Origin: Corylus avellana
Taxonomy: Eukaryota; Streptophyta; Magnoliopsida; Fagales; Betulaceae
Assembly (NCBI RefSeq): GCF_901000735.1
Contig: NC_081544.1
Span: 30,932,095-30,996,094, forward strand
Length of the DNA stretch: 64,000 nt
Direction of reading: 5' to 3'
Positions within the stretch are counted from its first letter, which is position 1. Each line of letters opens with the position of its first letter. Both the position numbers and the translations under genes were made by a program. Positions 12,584 through 25,690 of the stretch are shown one piece after another. Under the pieces are notes generated by a model. The model saw nothing but the letters and a program-made list of their open reading frames with translations. It did no database searches and had not been told where the DNA came from.

Positions 12584-13576
12584 AGAGCTTGGAGGTTGGA
12601 GACCAGAGTGGTAACTTCAGAGTTCAGAGTGGTGTGTTTTTTTTTTTCTCTCTCTTTTTTATTAATGTTATTTTTTAAGAACTACATTTTACCTCTAAAC
12701 TATGTCTTATTTTTAAATATGTCATCGAACTTTAATTCAGTACAAGTTAAACCCTAATTTGAAATTTCAGTGCTATTATACATTGATAGTAAAACGGTGT
12801 GTTTTATTGCAATTACAACATATTTGCATATCCTGCTATTAAATTATGATACATAACATCCCTTTATCAATATAACTATACCTTATTACCACAACCCCAA
12901 AATAGATCATTTAATTCAAAATGACACAATCAAATTAAAAATCTAAAAATATAGATCAACTTTGTTAATGTCTTTTGAAAGACATTTTTTGTCATTTGTT
13001 TGAAAAAAATGTTCTAACGAAGCAAAAATTGTTTGTTAACGTTTCTGTTTCAAAAAGAGAGAACAAAAAACAAAAAACAAAAATGTTAACAATATTTTCG
13101 TTTATTCTATAAGTTTACTCCATCACCTCTTTAATGCTATCGTGTTACCAATGTTCCTCCCAGTATATCATCGTGTTTTTTTTTTTTTTTTTTTCAGAAG
13201 TTGGATTTGAGTGCAATATGTTGAGAGACTTCTCTATGTCAAGACTCAAGACTACGAAAGAATATTCACTTATAGGTGAATTTCTAACATTTAAAAAACC
13301 AAACATGAATCAACGGAATCAAGTCATCTGTACAAGGCAAGTTAAGGTCAAATATGTCCGCCAACAGCCTAAAAAGGCATCATATCATAGCTTCCCACTA
13401 TTTATATAGCACTAAAACACATAAATGAACACAGATAACATCTAATTCGGATTTGCCAACCATATACCCGCTGCACCTCCTAAGAAATCACCATATTAAC
13501 TTCGATATCACCAGTGCCTTAGTCACATAAGCAAGTCTTGGCATTTACTTTGTATTTCCCTCCAACCGGCGGGGTT
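12584..13576. other. Intergenic, 5' flank of the oligopeptidase gene and 3' flank of the BSD gene
   Basis: The oligopeptidase promoter lies to the left, with a TC-rich tract at about 12635-12660. The rest is AT-rich with a T run at 13174-13195. The 3' UTR of the BSD-domain gene is expected in the last few hundred bases. No other gene is visible. Confidence 0.5.
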
Positions 13577-16500
13577 CTAATCTGTTGCTGCTGCCGTATC
13601 CTTCGTATGCTTCTCATCTTCAACATCCTGTAATTGCCCGTAAGATTTCAAATAAGTTTCCAACAAATCCAAGGTAACAATTGTTTGGTGCAGGCTAATA
13701 GTTCCATAGTTATTAGTCTAATTAGTCTTTTAATTTTTTATCAGTTTGTTGGTCAAATTAACTTGGAAGCTTTTTGAGTGATATGTGAGGAATTGAAATC
13801 AGAGATGAAGCATAAGGCACTAAATTTGAAGATGTAACAAGAGAAAAGTGAATCATGAGATCAGTAAAGCTTACTGAATTGTCAATCTTGTCAAAATCAT
13901 CGTCAAAGCTCCCCTCACCATCCTCTGAAAGACCATGTAAGATAATCAAAATGTCAGTCTAGTTCATGGGTCTTTAAAAATTAAAAATGAGAAGTTGAGA
14001 GTTCATGTGTTCTTGAGTGTCCCTTTTTTGAAATGAAATTCTTATTCATAGAAAAAGTTGAGCTCGAAATGCAACAAATTGTCCACAACTCACAAGTTAA
14101 ATAATTTAGATTGCATATCTTGCACACAGATTGTCAATAACCTCACCGAGATAAACAACTAGCCATGCTTCAAAGTTAAAGACCTAAGCTATGTAAATGA
14201 TAAGTACGTAATCTGGAGTTCCTGGTGTCCAAAACAATAGAATGATCTTCTTGTAATTTATTCAAATTTTAAATGTATCCATCATCTATTTTTTTAATAA
14301 TTCAAAAAATTAAGGACTAGAGGATTTAAACAAAAGTGCTGATCCTATCCAACAACATAGTCATTGCTATTGTGCTGCCGCAATGTTCTTTAAATGCTTT
14401 ATAGAAAACAGCAGACCGAAATACCAGCTTATTCCCCTACTCAAATACTTCTTTTGACAATCAATACCACTTTCCAAAGGTCAATTCTGTCACTTGAAGG
14501 ACAATTTACCAAATGGAAGACCATAAAACATTTGAAATTAGTGACTTGTGTGGATGCACTGTGCCAAGCCATGAACAATTGGGAGATATGCACAATGTGT
14601 TAGCAATGCACATTCAGATGCCATGCAAAATTATGCTGCAGTTTATACTATGTTTTGAAGATTGCATATAGTAAACCGTGTCATATAAAGATGCATGGAT
14701 ATATTAAATTGCAATGAGGCTGTTGAACATGACCACATGTCAAAAATGTTATATACCTTGACCTCCATCACTATCTTCAAGATCTCCCAAAAGAAACGTA
14801 TCCAAGTCCTGCTCAGCTGATGATGAATTGGAACCTTTACCCTTTAGGTTCTTCCCCGCCCCTTCTGCTTTCTCTTCTCCTCCGGAAGTTTGCTCCACTT
14901 TATCATCCTTTATGTTTTCTGCTGCTTTGAGCTTAACCTCCTCCATGTATTGCTTCTCATACCTGATCGTTAGTTTGTAACCATTGTAAGAAAGGATGTT
15001 AATTCTAACTAGTCCAAATTATAACAAAATTACAAAAAAGGAAAACAAAGAAAGAACCACCCATGCCACCATGTTCATCACTAAACAATAAATCAGTAGT
15101 AGCTACTTCCTATATAGCACCAAAATAAAGTATCTTCCCATCAAAACCAAGCTCGCTGGCTCATGATAGGCTATAATAAAGGAAAATAGGAAAATCAGAG
15201 AAAGAATTAAAAAGTAGATTTGACTCATTTTAGTACATTGTAATATAGTAAAATAAACAGTAAAATTTCACATATTTACGTTGCATACTAAAAATTTTAA
15301 GTGCAGCATCTGAAAGTAGCACATACTCTTGTACTTATAACAGAAACTGCTTATGTAACAAACCAAGCATTAGTAATATCATTTTAAAGGCACTAAGATA
15401 CAAATACCAGCATATCTATCAAAAGACATTCAACTAGGCGGTATATCTAACTAAATATCTGACAACATGCACAAGCTGATACAACCACCAACACATTGAA
15501 TACAGAATTACCTGTACTTTTTTACAGTTGATAGCTCTGTGACTTAAGCATCAATTTACAAATTAGGGAGAATACTTGCTTCACATTATATTTTTGAGTT
15601 TACCTTCAAATACATATTTCTTTATAACAATTCAACATTGTTATCCATTCCTTTTTACGGTAGAAAAAAAAAATTAAGAATTAGTTTTGCAACACCTTCT
15701 ACCAGATCGCATGGGGCATCATCAAAAATGATTATATTTGAAGTACCTACTTTTCTTTTCCAAGTTCACTTATTTGCTGCTTCTTTACCAATTTTTTTTT
15801 TTTCAAATGACGATATAAAATTCAATTTAAATATGATGGTGCCATTCATGTCATATAGGTGATATCAAACACAATTGCCTCTTTATTTTGGTTTGGTAAT
15901 TCAGAACAATTAGTCATAAAGGGAGAAATTAACACACTTTCGGAAGCTTAGGGGGAGGGGAACAGAGCGTCAATTAGAATTCAGGGGAGAATTGACACAA
16001 GGAGCAAAGTTTGGGATGATTATGTAAAAACTGTTTTTGCTTATTATAAATTTGTGAGGTAGATATCATGTTTAAGATTACTGATTTTACTTCTATCATA
16101 ACTCAGTTACCGAAAATTGAATATAGTATGTGGGAGAAGCTCCCATAGTAGAATTCCATTGTGTTTTGATTTATCCCATGTACCTTTCTTTCTTTTCTGA
16201 GCTACTCCTTGCACCTTTCATTAGCATGACAAACTGTCTTGCCTTTTCCTTATAAAAAAAAGCAATAATTATTTTATTTTATTTTATTTAAAGTTATAGT
16301 ATATTAAGAATCTTCCGCAGGTTTACATTATCTTACCATTAAATATTCAAAATGTAATTTGGGATCGCAATAGAGCTCAATCCAACAAACAAAATATTGT
16401 GGAAATCCATCAATAAAAGCAGAAGTGCTTCACTCAAATAAACTATTACTTACGGAGCCACATGGCTGCTCACAAGAGTGAAATATATTCTCCAGAATCT

Positions 16501-17398
16501 TCTTTCTTTCATAACACGCGGGCACAATTCATATCTTAATCTTGAAATTTCCTGTAAAAGAAAACTTATTCAAACAGTTAAAATAGATATCATCTCCTCG
16601 TCAACACAAAATACGGTGCTAAATAATTACAGGGCAATGCGTATCTCTTCGTCAAAACATCTAAATAACACTTATAATGGTTTCCCTATCTTCTTCGTCA
16701 ATTGTCAGCCAGCCCTTGACAAGCTAGATCAGCATTGGAAAACCGTAGAAGAGAACGTGCACGAAAATGTTTACGTACTAGATGAGAACCCAATTCTGAA
16801 GCAAAGAATTTACCTTAACGGAGGTGAGAACCATGGTGGCATGCTTCTCCTGCCACTCCGTCAGATCCTTCCGCACGTTCGACCCCGTCGTAGCCACATC
16901 TGACGCCTCTGCTTCGTCTGCATTTTTTGACCGTCAATTGAGAAGGAAAAAAAAAAAGATCCAAAGGAAAAGAAACGTCCAAAATCCAAATGGCATTCAC
17001 ATATTACCGTGGACTGGAAAGTTCTGGAATGTAGTAGAAGTGAGTCCCTTAACGAATTCTCGCAGATCGTCGGTGACTCCGAACTTGCGGAGCTCCGAGG
17101 GGGAGTAGGAAGCGGAGGCGGAGGCGGAGGAATTGGCGAGGGAGAGCGAGGAGAGCTGAGAAGGGATGATGATATCGGGGAGAGAGAGGGAGAGGGACTT
17201 GATCTGGATCTGGTCGGCCTGCTTGAGCGCCGCGGTTTTGATCTGATCGGCCTTCTTGGAGGCCTCGGCGGCCAGCTCCTTCGATTTCTTGGTGGTTTCC
17301 GTGACCAAGTCGGAAATGGTGACGGAGTTCGTGAGGGTCTGGGATCTCTTCGCCGCTTCTTCTGCAAAGCTCTTCGCCCTCTTCCATATGTCTTCCAT
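13577..17398 (-). CDS. BSD domain-containing protein, 299 aa, 6 exons
   Basis: CDS exons: 17008-17398, 16814-16917, 16454-16551, 14757-14962, 13875-13924, 13577-13627. All phases agree and all introns are GT-AG. The N-terminal 100 residues are Ala/Lys/Ser-rich, helical and probably coiled coil (MEDIWKRAKSFAEEAAKRSQ). The BSD domain (named for BTF2-like factors, synapse-associated proteins and DOS2) spans roughly residues 105-205. It carries the paired Phe-Trp of the family in KERRFWRIYF, preceded by DLTEWQEKHA and LRYELCPRVMKE and followed by SHVAPYEKQYMEE. The C-terminus is acidic and low in complexity (Asp/Glu/Gly/Ser), ending DKIDNSDVEDEKHTKDTAAA. The function of plant members is poorly defined; a role in nucleic-acid or chromatin-linked complexes is inferred only from the domain. 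The start is the first ATG of a long open first exon. Confidence 0.9.
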
Positions 17399-18483
17399 GG
17401 CTCTCCCTCCGGTTTGCGTTTCTCAATCTGTCAGATTCTTTTCTTCCACCTTGGAGAGACCGAGTAAGTCAATGAGAAACTGCTCTACGACGGCGTTTCG
17501 TGTTGTCAAAGTCGAAGAGGTCTTCTTTCTTCGGTTTCACTTCCGAGAACGCACCGTTTTGGTCCTCAAGTCTTAATTCAAACGCTATTTCCTCGTTTTT
17601 GCTCGCTCCTAGTCCTAGCTGTAATGTCAACTATTTATTCCTCAATTAATTAATCCCTAATTTGCTATCGTAAGAAATTAATCCTTTTCAATTTCATCCT
17701 TTACTAATGAAAAGGAGGACCTTATTTTTTCGCATAACATCTCAAACTCATAACAGCATTCACAATGGATTAATCAAATACTTTTATCTAAATGTTTATT
17801 GAGATTTGTAAAAAATTTCAAAATTAGATTAGCAACAAAAAAAAATACAAAATCAATATTTTATTTGATTAGCTAAAAAAAATGATACATGTAGTGGCAT
17901 TATTTATGGGAGCTATTTTATTTCTCTCTCCACATCTTTCTTTTCCCGAAATTTTCTCCTACTATTTCTCTCTACATCTCTTTGTTTTTTTTCAAAAAGT
18001 TGAAAAATATGATCTTTAGGAAAAATATAATCCTTATAAAAAAAAAAAATTGTAAATATTTAAATAATATAAATTAAAATATAGCTAATCGGATTTTGGA
18101 CGCCTTTAAAAATTTATTAGCTAAACTAAATAAAGTAAGTTTTTATGAGCTATTTTGCATACAAATTTGGCTACTCCATTGTGAGTGTCCTAACTAAAAT
18201 AAATTGTTTATGATAGTAAGTATAACATATAAAAATTATCAAAGGTAGTGGTTCAATGACCCAAATAAATTTTCAAGTGGTCAAGACATGTACTAGAGCG
18301 TGAGTTTGAATCTCCACAACGGAAAATCCCCACATATATCTAATTAATATCAACCACCTTGAATTCCTATTAATGTTCTAGCGGGTCGTGCCTTAGTTTG
18401 TAATTTTTTAAGATTTTAAGCATGCTACATCACATGTTTTTTCCTAAACCCCCATAGCATGTCAAATGGCATCCACTCTTTTC

Positions 18484-18515
<32 letters not shown>

Positions 18516-19712
18516 CTGATTCTGAGGTCTTTTACCCTTTCTTGATTTTTTGAGGAATTTAATAAAAAAAACAAAAAAAAAAAAACCTTTTTTATGGGCT
18601 TATAAATTAGCATAATACTCTTCAACTTTTAGCTTTCCGCCGTGACCATGGCTAATATAAGTCGTGCATATTGAGAACAATAATATTGTTTTCAACACAA
18701 AATACATAAAATTATTCAAATTAATAAAGAGTTTCACCTATCATCTCTCATAGCACATGGACGTATTTTCTGTATATTTTATAATTAGGTTGATATCAAA
18801 TATTTTTTTATAAGTTAATTGTAATCAAATATTGAGATTGTAATCAAATCAAGGGGAATTGATTATTATATTTATATTTACGAAATACCCTATATATAAA
18901 TAGGGACTTTTGTATTATAGACAAAGAAAATTAATAAACACAATGTAATCTTTAGGAGTTATTCCAAGTAGTAGACGTAAATGTCTAACATCAAACCACC
19001 TGTAAATTCAGTGTCATTTTCTATGTTGCTTTCATGCACTCTTATTCTCACATCATCATTATTTCAACGAATCAAAATTCCAAAAATCAAAATCTCCTCC
19101 GCTCAACAAAGAGACCACATCATGATACACAGTAATTAACCCAGCACGACATGAAGTTAATTACTGGATAAGAGTACATAGTAATTAACCAGGAGTCCAT
19201 GATTAAGTAATTGGCATGCTCATATATATATATAAAATTTAAAAGGTGTTCCTTGATTGCAACAACAGCCCCATCAATGGAAAATTACATAAATATGGCA
19301 GGCAAATGCATGCACGTCGTGACAACATAGGGGTTTAACGAGGTTGATGGTCTCCCACTTCATCACATAACAAAAATTGTTTACTATAATCAAGGATGTT
19401 AATTTTGGTTTCCACCTAATACAAAAGGCATGCATGCACATGGTTCGTATAACTTGGACGACCGTGTTGAATCTGATGTTGACCATACTAAAAAAAGAAA
19501 GAAAGTACAAATTCATAGGACAAAGAGAACCCTAAACGACGCTCCAGTAGGGTCCTTTGTTTTGAACATGTCCTAGGGTCTTGCTCCGCAATGTCAGCTA
19601 CAATGCATATAGAAGAAGTGACATGTTCCTCATTTCCCTAATTTATATTATTATAACATTTCTTGTATCCAAAACAGGATTAATGAAATTAATCCGATTC
19701 AACACGTACGTT
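17399..19712. other. Intergenic, with a MITE-like element
   Basis: The BSD-gene promoter is on the left. A putative MITE (17756-18190) and low-complexity sequence (T/C run at about 18470-18520, A run at about 18566-18590) follow. A weak tRNA-like B-box (GAGTTTGAATCTCC) sits near 18300. No gene is recognised. Confidence 0.5.
17756..18190. mobile_element. MITE-like element with short inverted ends
   Basis: The left end contains TCACAATGGA and the right end its complement TCCATTGTGA, each just inside a similar GCATT/GTGTCC context. The interior is AT-rich and non-coding with AGCTAA words. Length is about 435 bp. Superfamily is not assigned. Confidence 0.55.
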
Positions 19713-20222
19713 TCATGGACCCACCGGCATGGACTTGTTATGTACAGGACGTCGTCTTCTTACTTGGGAATAATCCATCGTATAAAACTCTGACGTGTCC
19801 GCCCCCTCATCAATCCATTCTTGCCACGTCGACCCTTTGCTTCCATGCACCACAACCTGCTCTTTGTCGACCTTCGACGACTTACCTGGAACATGTCACA
19901 AAGATTAAAGGAAGGACCACAGAGATTTGGTATTTAAGGAAAAACTCAACCAGTTATATATATAGAGAGAGAACCTGCAACATGTTCCTTATAATGTCTG
20001 TCGTATGAGTGGAAATCTTGACCTCCATATCCTTTAACCTGTACGTTTTAAGGAAAAGAAGAGAAAAATGAAGTTAAGAAATAAAGAGATGTTTAAAGGT
20101 TTTATGAAGATTAGATTCTTACAGTTATCTCAAAGAGTTTGAGCTTCCTTGGCAGTGCAGGGAGAGAATGCTGGAGTTCATTGCCTGCTTGTAATTAATG
20201 CAAAAGTAATGAGATTATAATC

Positions 20223-20258
<36 letters not shown>

Positions 20259-20347
20259 CCCCTTTGCACATGAATTTGCAGAGAAGAAGATGGTGTTAGC
20301 AAAGCCAAAAGCACAACACAGAGCGTAGTCATAACTAATGGCTCCAT
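19713..20347 (-). CDS. RGF/GOLVEN/CLEL secreted peptide precursor, 128 aa, 4 exons
   Basis: CDS exons: 20260-20347, 20123-20184, 19975-20038, 19713-19885. All phases match. The protein starts with a hydrophobic signal peptide (MEPLVMTTLCVVLLALL, then Thr-Pro-Ser-Ser-Ser). A variable propeptide follows, and near the end comes MDYSQVRRRRPVHN, the signature of root meristem growth factor/GOLVEN peptides: Asp-Tyr for tyrosine sulfation, a basic/proline core, and His-Asn at the end. In this family the mature peptide (here about residues 109-121) is released by proteolysis, sulfated at Tyr110 by TPST in the Golgi, and sensed by RGI receptor kinases controlling root meristem, gravitropism or lateral root development. 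A seven-residue tail (KSMPVGP) follows the motif. The exon 2 acceptor is a tandem AAGCAG that can add one Ala. Confidence 0.85.
20225..20255. repeat. (GA)n microsatellite in intron 1 of the peptide gene
   Basis: A GA dinucleotide run, read as TC in the transcript, lies immediately downstream of the exon 1 donor. A second short GA run lies at 20452-20469 in the 5' flank. Confidence 0.9.
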
Positions 20348-21737
20348 TACTTACTATACTAGGAGTCTTTCGTGGAAGACTTGTTTTTATGTAACCAAAT
20401 GAGGAAATGGGTTTGATTTATATCCACCAAGGGAGGAAAGGAAACCCACAAGAGAGAGAGAGAGAGAGACAAGAGTACACAAAGCTCAAAATGGAGAGTT
20501 CCAAAACAACAAGTAGTAGCTATACATGGAAAGTAATGTCATTGTCATCCCTTTTTAGAAGCATTCAAGCCCTCGGGGTTGCTAATTAATTTTATCAGCT
20601 AATACTGTGGGGCCCCAGTTTCTATCATGCTAATTTTTTATGTTAACAACGAAAACAGCTCAATCTTTCTTTGCCCAAGTGGAGAAAATGTTTTCATGGT
20701 GATGATGTGCTTCAAAATGATCATACCCGTTACTTTTCATATCCCCAAGGAAGCCCTTTACTTTTCATATCCCAAAGGAGGCAGGGCAGTTCATGTATAT
20801 TGATTCATTCAAATATTTGGTGTGGTTCCTAGAATTACTCGTACTAAGAATTATAAAAGTTAAAAAAATATGTTAAAGTATATAAAAGTTAAAGAATCCC
20901 AAACTCTAAAATATCTATAAAAAAATTAGCTTATATATTAGTCTTTTCGTGTGCCACCGTTATTAAATCACGAGAAATAGTCAAAATTCCTTCAACTTAA
21001 ATATTTAAGAGAATAATGCGTTGATTCCTCCTCGTGTTTTCCTCATTCTACGTAAATATTGTTTGACGAAAAAAGAAAACTTATATCACTGGTCCCTTCA
21101 ATGAATTAATGGGCTTCTAATTAATGTTGATTATATTGAATCCCTTTAAAATTATTTGTAAAATTGTAGTAATTAGTTCATACTGAAACAAAATCTTTAT
21201 GGGCACAAAAATCTTTTTTCTTTTTTGGTTTCTTTTGTTAAGGATTCAAGTCCTTTATGGTTAACAAAATCTCTGCTTTACGTCCCCTAAATTTAAGATT
21301 TTGTGAGAATCCAGACGCCATGCCGTGAACATCTAAAAGGATTGTGCCAATTGGCCCTGTTACAAAATGATATGATGATAAATTCTGATAACCCAACACA
21401 GTGTTCTCAATAAGGAGGCCTTCCACAGAACATCTATGGAACATATACTATATTTACAGATTAAAAAGTCGATCAATGAATTAATGGCAGTGATTATGAG
21501 GTCAATTTTTCCGTGATGAGAAAAGGTTAATTTCTTAGAGAGAAAATTAGAAGATACTTCTTACATGTCAACTTGCAGGCATGAAGCCATACTCAAAGCA
21601 TGACACTAAAAATCTACTGCACAAGAGAAACCACAACAAGAAGAGGATGTATATATATTTATCATACTCAATAAAATAAAATTCTTGTTCATGTATAAAT
21701 CAGATTCTAACTAAACCTAGGATAGAAAAAGAAACAA
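20348..21737. other. Intergenic between peptide gene and gar2-related gene
   Basis: The interval holds the promoter of the peptide gene (roughly 20350-20800) and the expected 3' UTR of the gar2-related gene (ending left of 21737). A near-duplicate phrase around TACTTTTCATATCCC occurs at 20731 and 20759. No further gene is seen. Confidence 0.5.
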
Positions 21738-24231
21738 TCAGAATCTACAGCAAAGAAGGCTCTGCCCCCAATTTCTACACTTCCGGAAATGCCTCCGTTC
21801 AGCTTTTGCCATTCTAACTGGACTGCTATTCCATTCAGACTGTAATCTGTTGACATGGTAAGCAATATGAATGTGTTAGTAATAAATTGGAATAGAGAGA
21901 TAATAAATAACGAGAGAGATATATAAGAAGTATTAGTGTTGATTACATGGGAAAGGCAAAGGAACGCGTGCTGGTTGTGCTGCTATCTGATCGAAGAGAG
22001 ACACTGCCAGAATAAGCTACTTGCCCGGAGTAATTTATAAGACTTCCTAAAGGACGACCTACTGCAGAGAAACTTTCCTCTCCGTGACCTACTGCAGAAA
22101 AACTCGTTTCTCCCTGACCGCGTTGAAGTTGCCTTGAAACTGTATGAGCATCAGGAATGCCCTCTTCAAGCTTTGATGTAATTTGAGTTTCAAGACATTC
22201 ACTGTCACCGATTGCAAGACGCTCCTCTCTGCTGCTAGCTGCGGGTGCTAAAGAGTCAAAATCAAAGGTGATGCTTCCGTTTTCAACCTTGCTATTGTAA
22301 ACTAACTCATTCACAGGACTGCCATTGCCTGATTCCCCAGATGAAGAAACGTGAGTAGGGCTTGCCAACATTTCATCCTCACTGTTATTTTTTGATTCTT
22401 CAGCTGAAGAAACCAAAGCAGGGGTTGCCAACATTGGATCCCCAGTGCAAATTTTTGGTTCTTTAGTTGCATAAACCAATGTTGTGTTTGCCAACATTGA
22501 ATCCCCACTGCTATCGTTTGATTCTTCTGCAGCAGAAACCAAAGCAGGGCTTGCCAAGATTGCTTTTTCAGTAGAGACCTGCATTTAAACAATTACAATT
22601 TACATTGCATCCTCAAATGCCAACCTCTCTCTCAAGCATAAACTTAGGGTTTAGGGTCGAGAGACTTCCAGTGCTAGCTGTCCTGCTATGCCATCAGTAA
22701 CATCAACAATTTATACTGTCATCACTGGAGACTGAATATCACAGCTCCAACTGATCAAATTCTAGTCATTAAAAATCACCCTTTTTTTTTCTCCTTTTTG
22801 TTCTCAGAGTAGAGTAAAGGCAAATTCTATGTAAATAGTCTCATGCAAGCAGTGTGGTTGCCAGTTCAAAAACAAACTTAGATTAAAAGGAAACATTTTC
22901 ACCAACCCATCAAATGAAGAACACTCCAAAGTGGATCTCATGCAAAGTTAAAAATCAAGCTATTATTACAGGTTGTTTTGATATATTACACAATAATTTT
23001 GGCTAAGAGAAGCAAACCTGAAAGGGTTGTTGTTCAACGTTATTGCTGTCATTGTTTGAAGACTTGAAGTGGGAAGTATATGTGCCCATATCTAGCACTG
23101 GAAGTTTATTTCCGGGCAAAAAAATCTCTTCAGAGAAATTAGTTGCAATACTATCAGTGGCACCTTCCCTTGTCTGCATTAAATCCTTCGAATCACATTG
23201 ATTAGCAGAATCCTTGTTAGAATCATTTTCTGCTGAAATCTGTAATCCATCTGGAGTGGACATCTTAATATCTTCTTTTTCTTTCACGGATTCTTTGGTT
23301 TGATCCTTCTCAAGAGGCAGATCAATACAAACAGTTTTCTCATCTGAACCACTCTCAAACAGTATCTTCTCCTGAGAAGGCACTCCTTCATCAATGCAGA
23401 TGTCTTTGACAACATGGTAAATACTCTCTTTGTAGCAAACTGTCAATTCTGGCAGTTCACACTCCTTAACACCTTTGTCCATAACAAAATCTGAGTCCTC
23501 ATCAAATGATCCTGTTTTTCTGGAAGAATAAGTACGTGATGCAACAATGTCTCTGACCTCATCTTTGTTTTCATTTTTTAAATCATCCATGCCCATAGAA
23601 CAGTCAAATTCTATAGCAGTCCAACCATCTCCGTCATTTATGGCATATGGTAGGCGTAGTGCATCTTTCTCAGTGTGCTTTAAGTTTTCCTTCATGATCA
23701 GGTTTCCCGACTTTGTGTCAGAGTCCAGAGCATTGTCATTGTATTCAAAAGGTCGGGGCTTATGGCCAAGAGCTGAATGGCAAAACACTTGTTCACTATC
23801 TGCAACTACATTAAAATTTGGAATGCCAGTGAAAACTGAAACCGGGGAAGATAGAACATTCAGGGTCTGTATCATGTTGAAGAACTTAAGAGTACATAAA
23901 AACATGAATTCCGTGAAAGTTAGGAGTTTGAAAATATAGTTTTTTAGATTAAACATTTAAAAGGCATGTCAACTAACAATAAACCCATCTCCAAGAAGTC
24001 AAATTATCATATGAACACTCCATTCTCAACGAAGATTAGTTTGAGTATACAAAATGTCATACATCAAACTTGTTTAGGCTACCCAGATGCTCATACATTC
24101 TACAGTCTCCCAACTTTTACAACGTAGGACTGCTAATTGTAAGGCAGAGAAAAGAAGAAAGAATGCACCAGATGCAGGAGTTAAATAAAAGAATATAATT
24201 AAAGAGGAAGACTGTTATTACCAAATTTCAT
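21738..24231 (-). CDS. gar2-related acidic protein (plant family recalled as At2g03810-like), about 522 aa
   Basis: CDS exons in my model: 24222-24231 (only 10 coding bases), 23018-23835, 21947-22578, 21738-21846. Phases agree throughout. The protein is acidic and Ser-rich, with no catalytic domain I recognise. Conserved stretches are FHWTAIEFD-like (here WTAIEFDCSMGMDD), the YSGSVSLRSDSSTTSTRSFA block, and a basic C-terminus WNSSPVRMAKAERRHFRK ending in GQSLLCCRF. In Arabidopsis this family is annotated '18S pre-ribosomal assembly protein gar2-related' and lies beside GEK1, as here. Residues 283-363 form four tandem repeats of 21 residues. The start is uncertain: the tiny first coding exon gives MKF then VFTGIPNF; an alternative is a downstream Met. 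Confidence 0.75.
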
Positions 24232-25690
24232 CGTTTACATGGACTGGGAAAGATGGGAGAAATTTCCGGAGCAACTGTATTTGATATTTCACACCTACAA
24301 CAATTCTGGTAGATGCAAGCAACTAAACGACCCTGCCCATCAAAATGCAAGACAACTTAGGTAAAATAGCCTTATTTTGAAACTAATAGAACAGAAAGAT
24401 GTTCTAGTACAGAGGAGCAACAATACCTAACTGGCTCACTGCAATGAAAGAAACCATAAGCACATATTATATTTATATACTCTAATTCAACAGATTTTAA
24501 TGGTCCCATTAACTGAAAAGAAGTGCAAGTCCTAATGATACAACAGAACAGATAAAATCAAAAATGTAAAACATTGGTCGGCAACAGAACAGTAATGAAA
24601 ACATCCCACTTCTAGAACTTCTCGTGGCAAAAAAAAAAAAAGGATAAATGTTACTCTCACATTACTGAAAGTGACACGTTGCACAATGTTGGACATAAAC
24701 ACCAACCCAAAACCTTTAGATATAACAAACTATTTCAATTAACTTAAAGGAGAAATTACAGGTTCCTATCAAAAGGTTCCTATCATTGTTTTCGCTATAA
24801 CTAAACAATATTATCTATTAATAGCCAATTTTCAATTGAGCAGTCATCATGTTAAAACTAAACGAAAAAAGACACAGGCAACTTGCTGAGTTTTCGACCA
24901 GAGCAACATCAAACAATATTAAATTAAATTAAATGCAAAGCAAGGCTCAATGGAACTTCTATTTTGATTCACAGAAACAAACACGTCTCCATTAAATTGC
25001 AGCAAGAACAGGGTTATACAGTATAAGCCTATAAGGCACAAGTAGATATCTCCATGGCAGAAAAAGTTTCGGTTAACCGGGTGGGTTTTTATTTTTTATT
25101 TTTTATTTTTTATTTTTTTATTTTTTAAAGGAAAAAATATATATATATATATTTTCGTATATAAGAAAGAAGAACAACTTTCGGCTGATTGTGTGGACTC
25201 TTCTTGAGCCCATTCTCAATAATACTAGAAGACAAGGAAAAAAGTAGGAACTTTTAGAAAGCTTCCATAAACTTTCAACAGCAAAATTATAACCCAAACA
25301 TTTTTTTTTAAAATAAAACATTTTTAAATAAGTACTTTTACGAAATTCCCACCGTCTTTTTGTGTGATGGCTCTGATTAGATCCAAGCCAATTACAATAA
25401 AGAAAACCAGAATAGATATCCAAAAGCTAACAGAGAAAATCCCAGATGGATCTTACTTCAATCTAATGCGAAAAATCAGTAAAAACCAAAATAACAGAAT
25501 ATCACAGATCTGAATCGGATCCCACCAAATAAACAGGACCCAAAAGAATTCAAAAGAAAACGAACAAACAAATAGAAACAAAGGAACTGAAAAGAAGAAG
25601 AAATGTAATACCTGTAAGATCAGCTCAAGAAGGAACCAACCCTTTCTCTGTCTCACACCACAGCAGACAATCCCCTCCAACTCTCACTGC
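24232..25690 (-). other. 5' leader region of the gar2-related gene
   Basis: A non-coding exon portion continues upstream of the ATG to an acceptor at about 24294. A second leader exon ending at a donor (CTTACAG then GTATTA) at 25612 is plausible; its 5' end is probably within 25680-25900. The large intron between them holds T-rich low-complexity DNA (25086-25150) and no gene. Confidence 0.4.

Noticed and set aside
12191..12614. Two plus-strand open frames
   Set aside because: Antisense shadows of the oligopeptidase first exon and its flank.
17009..17467. Gly/Glu-rich open frame on the plus strand
   Set aside because: Antisense shadow of BSD-gene exon 1, whose repetitive Ala/Ser codons keep the other frames open.
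18245..18345. Possible further SINE
   Set aside because: Only a weak B-box-like GAGTTTGAATCTCC is visible; the A-box, core and tail do not match the family.
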